Assembly: GCA_019055375.1 (NCBI GenBank)
Contig: JAHQIW010005575.1
Coordinates: 158,262 to 222,261 of the forward strand
Source of the DNA: Parelaphostrongylus tenuis
Taxonomy: Eukaryota; Nematoda; Chromadorea; Rhabditida; Metastrongylidae
Length of the DNA: 64,000 bases
Direction: 5' to 3'
Shown here: piece after piece, positions 55,190 through 64,000 of the stretch
Layout: each line of letters begins with the position of its first letter
Position numbering within the stretch: the first letter of the stretch is position 1
Notes under the pieces: generated by a model
What the model was told of the DNA's origin: nothing
The model's database searches: none
Seen by the model: only the letters and a program-made list of their open reading frames with translations
Program-made: the position numbers and the translations under genes

Positions 55190-58100
55190 TATGGTGTGAT
55201 GGATATGTAGTAGAACAGTTGGTGGTGTGGAATGCGGTGGCTTAGATTAGTGGCGTGAGGAATCCTAATGCACTTGCGAATGTTACTAACACTCTACAGG
55301 ATGTGTGAAGACGGAGGTTGTTTCTGTCCCAGAGGGTAGAGTACGAATGAGGCCCGAGGAGTTATAAGGATCGAGTGTGTCTCCTTATCACGGTGGGAAC
55401 CGAGGGAGGGGGAAAGAACAATAGTTGAGCTGTGACTAACTACTATCAATAGAGCACCAAAGAAGAGTACGATATGTAGGTATCGTATATAGGAAGTGCA
55501 GTGACCAGACTCATGATAAAGGTGGGTGATGAATGCAAGGACAACCACATAACACACGGATTTTTTTTCTTGGTTTATTATCTTACTTTGAAAAATGCGA
55601 AATATATGAGAAATGCAAAAAGGCCTAGTGGGAATGACAAGGAGAAGAACAGCTTATCTACGAAAACCCACTTTTATATAGTTAAATTGTGGCTTGAAGG
55701 GAGGGTTCGGAAGAGGGCGGGAGAAAGGGGCGGTGGTAAGGAAGTATCTAAGAGTGATGAGAAATAAGAGGAGATGGCAGAAATGAGAAAACATCACCTG
55801 TATCACCTTTCGTCCCGTGGTTTGAGTGAGAGGGGGGGGAGAAGAGGCGTCGCAGAGGTATGTGACTCGGGAGAGCGTGGTTAGCCGGGGAAGGAAGGGC
55901 AACGTTATTCCGATATTTATCCACCCGAAGGGTCGTGTGGCGGATGCAGATGTCGTGGATAAGAGGCTAAGGAACCAAAGGGGAGTGGGGGGTGCACGTG
56001 CCTGTAAGGCTGGGCTGAGGTGAAGAATTGGTCGCTGGTAGATCGTGTCAATATCTTGTCTGGGAGAATGGGCCGGAGTGCGACGATGGTCCAAGGTGGG
56101 CTGGAGAAAATACGGACCAGGCGGTGTGTGAGTGGGGGTCGTTGGCCGAGTGTAAGAGCAGGGCGGATGTAGGACTTGTCCCGTGAGGGAGTGGCCGAGT
56201 CGGGAAAGTAAACCCGCTCTCTTGACCGATAGGGGCGGTGTAGTGGGTTCGTTTGGGGAGAGATGCTGACGATCCGTGTCCGCCACTTATATGTTGACGA
56301 TATCCTGGCGTGTAGACGGCGTCTCTGATTTTCGATACTGTGTGTGACGTATAGGTGTGCGGAAGTGGGTCGGATGGCCTTTGGTCTCATTTGCGAAATA
56401 CGAATACTCCTAGCATCGACCTGTTCGGGCTGCGCGTTCTGATAACGGCGAAGGTGTTGTCTTTGTCATCCTTACATGGGGGTACAAGGTAAGACAGAGG
56501 GTCGGAGCACAGGGTTTTCTGCTGCATACGTTAGGGCAGGGATAATGGTCGAGTCGAAAAAGGGTGAGGCACGGGGAAGTCGGATGTTTCTTTGTCCTCT
56601 TACACTAGGCAGAGGTGCTCGTTAGGTGGCCCTTGGAAAGGGGAGATGGCGTGCCGCCGGAGGGGGGTAGCCGTGAGAGCTCGTTTTCCTCCTGCTCAAC
56701 TCTGGGTGCCAGTCGGATAGGGTCCGTGTCATGGATGGTTGATTTCATCGAGCCTTAGATATAGATCTGGTGAAGGCTGGTACAAAATCTATGAGGAGTC
56801 ATGGAACAGGTGGGGATTCATTTTGCCGTGTGGGGGTGTGGTCGGGTGTGGACATGGTGTGCTGCTGGGGGTGCTAGAGAAACATACCCCTACCGAGATT
56901 CGACTACTCGCATGGAGAAATTGGTGGTGGGAGGTGTTGCAGTGGTTGGGGGATTGCGAGGTGTGTGTAGTGAAGATGAAATGACCGTAGGTCTTGTCGC
57001 CTGAGGTGCGTATGAGATGACGAAACGTCAGAGTCAAACATGTCTCGTGTGGTCGAGGCGAGGTAGTGGCGTGCTGTAATGCTTGGATAGGGGTGTGGGG
57101 GTGGGTATAGGATAGGAAGAGACGATAGGTCGAGGAGGTGCGTAGTCATAAGGTGCGGAAGGCAATGGTGTTTAGTATTTGTCGAGCCGGTGTATGGGCA
57201 AGAATGGTTGTCTACTCGGTGACGAGTTGTCGCGTCCGGAGCATTCGTAGGGGGATGTTGCGCAGCGAGTGGAACGCTGGAGGATTGTGTAGGGGGGTGT
57301 GGGCGGGTAGAAGGGGGTAGTGTAGGGTATGGGTCGATAATAGAGTTGTGGCAATCGTCGCTTAACGGAGATCGAGACCCGCAAGGTCTTGGAGGCTTAC
57401 AAGTGAGGGGGGGTCAAAGTTGGTGGTGTATGAGGGGGGGTATACGTTTGTAAGGGGGGGGGATGGGTGAGGCATAAGATTCTGGGAGGGTCGTGGAAAT
57501 CTTTATAACGGTGCGCGACGTAAAGTGAACTGCATTATAGTACCTAGTGGAGAGTATAGGGGAAAGCGGACCCTGGGGATGTATTGCCAGGGGAGCGCCT
57601 CTATGACCGCTTCTGGTATTGAGGGGACCATGCGATACCAGAGGAGTAGAGGCAAGTGAAGATGTACGTTGTTTGTTGCATATAAAGATCGATAGAAAGT
57701 GAGACCAGAGTGTGTGTATGTATTTGTACTCGGTCTGGGCTCTGACAATAGCTGGAGGGGGGTCAATGGAGGTCTAGGTGTGTGTGGAATCAGTGTGTGT
57801 GGTGTGTGGGTACGCAATGGTACTATAAAGGTCCTTTTCTGTGTGAGCGCGCTGGCTTGGTGGAGGTGTCGCATGAGAGGGTGTGCTAGTCTCCTGTAGA
57901 GCATCGGGAGACACTGTGTTTATTCTTGTCAGTAATCCATGGTGCCTAGATAGACTTGGGGGGGAGCGGCGAGTGAGAGATAGGTTCCTAGGGGACGAAG
58001 GGCGGGACAGGAGCAGAGCATGATGGGTGGGCGATAGATGCCTATGTCGTGGAAGGGGTGAACTCCTGTGGTCATGTGTGTGTGAAGAGGGTAGCAAAGA

Positions 58101-60640
58101 GGCGAAAGAAAATACGGGTGTGTGCGTTAAAGTGTGTCCGGATGTGTGTGTGTGGTGAGTTAAGATCCCATTGAGGAGATAGGGGGGGGGAGTGACCGGA
58201 AGTGTGTGCGGGGGGTTGGGTTGGTAACGCGGAGTTCATGAGCGCGTGTGGCACGAATATCCGTGAGCAGCGGGGACGATGATTGTGTGAATGGAGAGGG
58301 ATCAACGGTCTGATGGCGACAGGTTTCTTGGCAGTGTATTTATAAGTTCAAGTTGATACTGAATCCTTTCTGGACCGTGGGTGATGGATGTTGATTGCTG
58401 TGTGGGGAGGTGTTCGAGAACACGCGACTAAGGGGTGGATGAGGGCATGTAGTCGGGTGTGTGAAGTTGCTGTGACACGTTAATGCTACGCGGTGGTGAG
58501 GAGAACGACATATGTGCGTTGCTCGGTGCCACACGGGGGAGGGGGGGTCATTTAATGAGGTAGAATTGAGAACATTGTGTGCAGGAGTGTGTAGGGAGGG
58601 ACGCGGTAAGATATCCGAGTAGTACTGGTGGAATGATTTTCTCCATAGCCCTTCTGGAAGCTGTAAGTGTCCCCCGTCAGGGTATCGAAGTGCAATCATC
58701 TTGGTCTTATAGTTGGCGAAGCCCTCGCTGGTCTTGTGCGAATGCGTCTTCCCAGCTTCTGCAGCTTCTGCCATAACTGCTGCCTCTTCTCTCCTTGTAA
58801 GTTCCTTCTTTTATCGCCTAGTCTCTGCTCGTTTTCGCCAAGTAAGTGCGGGACGTAAGCTTATCGTGTGGTTCGCCTGGAGCGTACTCGTGAAGGGTTG
58901 GTGCGGTTAAGTTTCCACTGTGAGGGGGTTGAAGTATGCTGCTTGATTACGTCTTTAGCAGTCAGGGTGAGTTGTCTGCGGCTGAGTTCGTGGGAGCTTA
59001 CGAAGGGGGAATGTGGCGGAACGTAGCATACGTGAATGTGCGGTGGTTCAGGGACTGAGCTGCTGTTGGTGTAGGGAGACATAAGTGGTCGTGCGTTGTA
59101 ATGGAACGTGGGTACGGGTTAGGGCGGAGGCGGCAACTTGAAAGGATAGGTAATTGCAGAAAACAGGGACAGTGGGTCGCTGGGCGTGGAATGTGGTGCG
59201 AGAATATGTTGAGAACGTGGCGATGTTATCGTCGACTAAGAAGGTTAAGACCGGGGGGGGTAAGGATCTTCCGCACAGAGCCGCTGTGGCATGGCTTAGT
59301 AGACGTTTCGAGATACATTGCCCAGGATCATGGGTATGGGGGATACTAGGTTAGTGTGTGGAGGTACACTGGGGTAGGGCCGTGTTGGGTTAGTAGTGAT
59401 AGATTACCGTTGAGTTGAGGGGAGTGTGGGGGGTTTCTGCTAGCCTCTCGCTATTGGAGGGCGCGATTAAAGAGGAGATAGAACTATATAGTAAGAGCGA
59501 TAGCGGTGGTGGAGGGTACGGAGCTGAGATTAGCGGGTCGTTAGAACGTGATATAGCTGCGCGAGTAGAGTGCAGGAGCAGAGATGCTAGGTGGGTGGTT
59601 CTAGGTGGATCCTAGGACGCCACGAGTGGAGGATAAGGAGAAGGACGACTGTGTCGCTAGGTCTACATAAAGCGAAATCAGATGCGAACAGGCCGTCGTT
59701 TGTGTGTATCTCATTTGTGGAAGAACGCAGATAGAGACCGTCAGCGGATCCTAGTCAGGTCGTTGGTGATGAGAGATGCGGACGACATAGGGTTGTGTAG
59801 GCTTGTATATTCGGTGTAAGTGGATGTGCTGTGATGTGTAAGCCGGAGACGTAGTTGGCGTGTGAGTGAGATTGAGGTACAGCGATAGTGTGTTCTGTTC
59901 GATGTTTGGAGTGCGTAGAAAACTCGTGTTGAGAGAGAGATAGCCTCTGGCGTGGGAGCGAATACTACTAGGTTCATTCCTCATATTATCTCTGTGATTC
60001 ATGAAGTTTGTGCCCAGGGGAAGAGATGGTGAGACAGTTGGCGGTACAGGACGTTCTTGTAGCTAGTGTCGGCTAGGAAGGTCAATTGGATAGTGATAGC
60101 GTGGTGAATGAAAGAGATAGAGGTACCGTGACAGGGAGAGGTGGGTGACCTTGAAGAGAAGGTATGATCTTCTGAGGAGAAGAAGGGGGGAGGAGTACGA
60201 TTGGATGGCAGTAGAGATGAGGGAAGTGGCGGTCGTTAAGGAAATATATAATTGTGGGGGGAAGGAAAGGGATGAGTAAAGGAGGAGAATAAAGAAGAGA
60301 GGGAGAGAAGAGAGTTGGGTGTGGCAGATGGGGGGAGGTGGTGAGTGATGGAAGAGGGAGGAGTTGGGAAGAGGAAAGGTGGATGAAGAGATGAGAGGGT
60401 CCTCGTGAAGATTTTCTTTTCGGGAGGTCCATGATAGAACGCTTTTCGACTTCGTCTTCGTCATAGCTTGGATTGGTGCGTAAGCAACGAAGATGGTCAA
60501 AGCCGGCCATAAATCCGTGACATCGTTTCTCAAGCCGTTAATCGTCCGATGCGGGTTGTTTAGTTGTTTTCGAACGAATCAGATGGTTCGTAGCATGCTG
60601 GTCAAATTCTGTGTTTTGGGGATGTCGTGATTCATGTAGG
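55190..60640 (-). pseudogene. Noisy inverted copy of the RTE retrotransposon and its flank (probable fold-back sequence error)
   Basis: Read on the minus strand this repeats the right arm in order. 60541-60600 matches 60800-60855; 60405-60480 matches 60905-60980; 58610-58830 matches 61600-61810 (FANYKTKMIALRYPDG still readable on the minus strand); 57500-57700 matches 62297-62450; 56290-56480 matches 63020-63160; 55560-55680 matches about 63600-63760. Distances from the axis are stretched about 1.7-fold by short insertions, C/T-rich on the minus strand. The frames it contains do not encode proteins. Confidence 0.8.
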
Positions 60641-60799
60641 GCCAATCTCTCTCAGGGATAATGGACGGACAGCGGGCGGAGGTGACAGCTGTAGGCTGGG
60701 AATAGAGAAGTGTGTATGAGGGGAAGGACAAGAGGTAATATAGGGTAGATTGAATTTAGGCGGGTTCCTCTATGGTGTACAAATCGTGTAATTGTGACC

Positions 60800-63535
60800 G
60801 TGAACATTGATTTCGTTCGAATCAACTAACAACCCGCATCGGACGATTAACCGGTTGAAACGATGTGGTTCTATGCCGGCTTTGACCTCTTCGTTGCTTA
60901 CGCACCAACATCAAGCTATGACGAAGACGAAGTCGAAGCGTTCTATATGGACCTCGAAAAATTCTTCAGAGAAGATCATACATTCTTCAAGGTCATTGTC
61001 GGAGATTTTAACGCAAAAATTGGACCTAGAAGAACGTCTGAAGAACGTCACATAGGGACCCACGGACTAGAATGGAATGAACAGGGTGAGGAGGCTATCC
61101 GAGTTTATCATGACGACCCAAACCATCCATGGTAACTCGCAATTCCAAAAGCCTCTCTCTCAGCGATGGACGTGGGAGTCTCCCAATGGAGAGTACCATA
61201 ACGAAATAGATCACATCATAGTAAATCGAAGGTTTTGCCTGACCGAACGTCGCTGTTGTTCCCAAGTTCTACACGGGATCAGACCATCGCCTCCTTCGCG
61301 CAACGTTCCGATTTTCGAGGAGAGGAGAGAAAGCCGCTAAATACAAACAACGAAGTCCCAGAAACTACCATAAACTGGGATGTATTTCAAATCATTAGTC
61401 GGCTCTTGGGAAGATACCGTTTGTCGACAACATCGACGAAGAATACGATCGACTCGTTGAATATCTTCACGTTGGCGCTAAAAAGCCGAAAGTCCTAAGG
61501 TCACGAAGAGACGCTTGTCTCCGCAGACACTCGAGCTGATACGTCAACGTGGAATCGCACGAGCCGCAGGCAACCGAAACCTTACGTCCGAACTTGCGAA
61601 ACGATGCAGAGAAGCGATAAAAGAAGACCTTAAAGAGAGAAGAGCAGCAGTTATGGCAGAAGCTGCAGAAGCTGGGAAGAGCATTCGCAAAGCCCAGCGA
61701 GGCTTCGCCAACTATAAGACCAAGATGATTGCACTCCGATACCCTGACGGGACACTTACAGCTTCCAGAAGGGCTATGGAGAAAATCATCCACCAGTACT
61801 ACTCGGATCTCTTCGCTAGCCATGTTCTCTTACCGTCATATAAATTGAAAGAGGACGAATATGTCGTTCCACCGGTCCTTCCTTCCGAAATCCGACATGC
61901 TATATCGTCGGTGAAAAACAGAACAACACCCGGTCCAGACAGGATTAGACCAGAACACCTGAAGAACCTGCCGCCAGTTCTCATCAACACCCTGGCTCGG
62001 CTCTTCACTCGCTACCTGTCAGAATGCAAGGTCCCTATTCAATGGAAAACCAGCAAGACCGTATTGTTGTTCAAAAAGGGAGACCTTCACGACATAGGCA
62101 ATTATCGCCCAATCTGCTTGCTGTCCGTTGTCTATAAACTCTTTACTCGAGTCATCCTGAACAGGATTGACAGAACACTGGACGAAGGACAGCCATGCGA
62201 ACAAGCAGGGTTCAGAAAAGGATTTAGTACCATGGACCACATCCACACGATCACAAGACTCATTGAAGTTTCGCGAGAGTACAAACAACCACTCTGTCTC
62301 ACTTTTATCGATCTGAAAAAGCCTTTGATTCAGTGGAAACAGAAGCGGTTATAGAGGCTCTGGATAACCAGGGCGTCCCTACTCGGTACATAATGATCCT
62401 TCGTGAGCTTTATAAAGATTTCACGACCAGAATATCTCCATTCTACAACAATATCACCATTGACGTAAGAAGAGGGGTTCGACAAGGCGATACAATATCG
62501 CCAAAACTATTCACTGCCACCCTACAAAACGTCATGCGAACATTAGAATGGGACGAAATGGGAGTGAAAATTGACGGTCGACAATTAAACCATCTTCGCT
62601 TTGCTGACGATATCGTTCTCATAACACCAAACATCAGCCAAGCGGAACGAATGTTGACTGATTTCGATAACGCCTGTGGAAAGATCGGTCTTCAACTGAA
62701 TCTAACGAAAACAATGTTCATGAGGAACGGATGGGTTTCTAATGCCCCATTCACGCTCAACGGAACGACAATTTCCGAATGCTCCAGTTACATCTATCTA
62801 GGTCGTGAAATCAACATGATGAACGACCTAGCCCCAGAGTTGAGCAGGAGGAAACGAGCGGCTTGGGGAACGTTTAAGAGCATCGAAGATGTAGTGAAGA
62901 GGACAAAGAACATCCGACTCCGTGCCCACCTTTTCGACTCGACAATTATCCCTGCCCTAACGTATGCAGCAGAAACCTGGTCGCTACGTAAGCAGGATGA
63001 AAGATCACTTGCCGTTATCGAACGCGCAGTCGAAAGGTCGATGCTAGGAGTATCTCGTATTTCGCAAATGAGACAAAGGATCCGAACTTCCGACCTACGT
63101 CAACGATCGAAAATCAGAGACGCCGTTCTACACGCCAGGATATCGAAAATAACGGTGGGCCGGACACGTGATGCAGCTTCCCACGACACCGATTGGCACG
63201 ATGTAGCCGTTACTCACTGAACAGGTATTGCCTGGAACGTTACACGGCCTAAGCATGCTCGCTGCCCTCTCCTTCAGTTGGGCCTCCACCCGCCTGCCCA
63301 AGTGCGCAGCGTACTACTCATGGTACACAGGATGTCCACTGACCCGTTGTGTGGCTCGATTTCTTCGGCACGAAAGCGATGGAAGAAAGAAAATATGATG
63401 CTCAGCGAATGTCCTAGAGCAAGGAGGACCCACTGGTCTACTCTTGCACGCGATAGGGGAAAAATGGAAGAGTTGCTGGTACCCGCTCGAGTCACTCGGC
63501 GATCAACGGGACGACAGGTGATACAACAGGTGACG
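60800..63535 (+). mobile_element. RTE-clade non-LTR retrotransposon, 5' truncated and frameshifted
   Basis: Encodes an apurinic endonuclease followed by reverse transcriptase, the two activities of LINE retrotransposition. Endonuclease: [17 protein letters not shown] (about 60990), IDHIIVNRRFCLT (61207), then in another frame GSDHRLLRA (61275). A linker with frame changes and a stop at about 61396 follows. RT (61515-63220): WKTSKTVLLFKKGD, NYRPICLLS, QAGFRKGFS, FIDLKK then a one-base slip at an A run near 62316, RRGVRQGDTISPKLF, LRFADDIVL (catalytic aspartates), YLGREINM. The C-terminal tail continues in other frames to THWSTLARDRGKME (about 63430). The first ~0.7 kb of a full endonuclease is missing. 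Inactive as written, although single-base slips could be sequence errors. The 3' end is near 63535, where flanking duplicated sequence resumes. Confidence 0.9.
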
Positions 63536-63539
63536 TTGT

Positions 63540-64000
63540 TTCCTCATTTCCTCACTTTTTGCTCCAAAATTTTTTCAAGGGTGAAGATGCGCAATACAAA
63601 CTGCGTGGGTTTTCCGTGATAAGCTGCGTTCTTCACTTGTCATTTCCAAGGCCTTTTTGATTTCTCAATATTATTTTTCGATTTTTCAAGTGAAGATAAT
63701 AACACCAAGCCCCACCCCCCCCAAAAACAATTCCCTTTTTCGTGAGTGTCCTTGGCATTCATCCATTGTCCTTTTTTTTTGAGTCTATTAGGTCAAATGA
63801 AGTATGGCTTTTTCTTGTGGTGACTTATTGAATAGGTAGTTGTAATGCTAACTATTGTTCTCTTTCGGTTATAAGGAAAGACAAAACGAATATCGGCGGC
63901 CTCATTCGCTGGACATGAACGTGTTTCAGAGGGAGTGGTCGTACGCTAACGTAAGTACATTCGAAGGCTTTTAGGATTCCTCGCTAAAGCGATTACTAAA
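63540..64000 (-). repeat. Inverted copy of the duplicated segment's end
   Basis: The reverse complement of 63540-64000 matches 31660-32070: aaggccgaatattcatttgtct, gaacattgattagcattac, caaaaaaatggatgaatgcaaagacacc, gcaaaaaggccttggaaatgacaag (with changes). It is the outer part of the right palindrome arm and runs off the window. Confidence 0.8.

Larger units (their letters stand above)
53315..55690 (+). repeat. Duplicated segment, copy 2 of 2 (last 0.5 kb noisy)
   Basis: Matches 29880-32070 in order: tRNA-like element (53365-53450), the gtttttgactgttgcttgaagattt block, the microsatellite (53990-54340), the inverted repeat around 54400-54620, and TIR-F. From about 55190 the match continues but is riddled with small insertions, mostly G-rich. 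Confidence 0.85.

Noticed and set aside
55654..60533. Many long minus-strand frames rich in Pro, Ser, Thr and His, and plus frames rich in Gly and Val
   Set aside because: They run through the corrupted palindrome arm; the underlying sequence is the RTE element with insertions, so the frames are artefacts of C/T-rich noise.
1..64000. CRISPR arrays, phage or bacterial-type operons
   Set aside because: No regularly spaced direct repeats, no ribosome-binding-site pattern, and gene structure is intron-rich throughout.

Overview
The window looks like nuclear DNA of a parasitic strongylid nematode, most likely a hookworm (Ancylostoma/Necator type). The reasons are AT-rich sequence, many short exons split by introns ending in T-rich ...TTTCAG acceptors, mariner relics, an RTE-type reverse transcriptase of the kind abundant in hookworm genomes, a dispersed tRNA-like SINE, and interstitial copies of the nematode telomere hexamer TTAGGC. 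The species call is inference. No bacterial operon, CRISPR array or rRNA gene is visible. Most real coding sequence here lies in exons shorter than about 160 bases, so I rebuilt genes by hand from splice sites and phase.

Four genes can be supported. (1) About 402-5,282, plus strand: the C-terminal half of a low-complexity Ser/Pro/Lys-rich protein of unknown identity, cut by the window start. (2) About 17,378-24,005, plus strand: a nematode seven-transmembrane-type receptor with a phase-consistent exon chain and a Cys-Tyr/Asp-rich tail region; its first membrane exon carries an apparent extra T. (3) 27,145-29,779, minus strand: a gene of unknown function with a Cys-rich segment resembling an LNR module and one membrane segment. 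(4) 37,331-49,653, minus strand: malonyl-CoA decarboxylase (MLYCD), the most secure call, recognised over at least eleven exons including the LSPIPGF and NFHLKNGAE catalytic regions. Its introns are packed with SINEs, TIR elements and a 0.56-kb palindrome.

The rest is a repeat landscape. Mariner relics lie at 6.1-7.1, 11.0-12.0 and 14.3-15.2 kb. Inverted-repeat elements lie at 1.3-1.8, 26.0-26.4, 26.4-26.8 and 29.3 kb. Palindromic elements with 11-14 bp flanking direct repeats lie at 9.7-10.2 and 41.0-41.5 kb. About thirteen SINE copies and about ten tRNA-like elements are scattered through the window. Degenerate telomere repeats in opposite orientations lie at 32.4 and 33.65 kb. A segment of about 1.8-2.1 kb is duplicated at 29.88-32.07 and 53.3-55.7 kb.

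From about 55,190 to the end the window is one large inverted duplication centred near 60,690. The right arm (60.8-64.0 kb) is a readable RTE retrotransposon plus flank. The left arm (55.2-60.6 kb) is the reverse complement of the same sequence, swollen about 1.7-fold by G-rich (plus-strand) insertions and errors. I read the left arm as probable uncorrected fold-back long-read sequence rather than biology, so every ORF in it should be distrusted.
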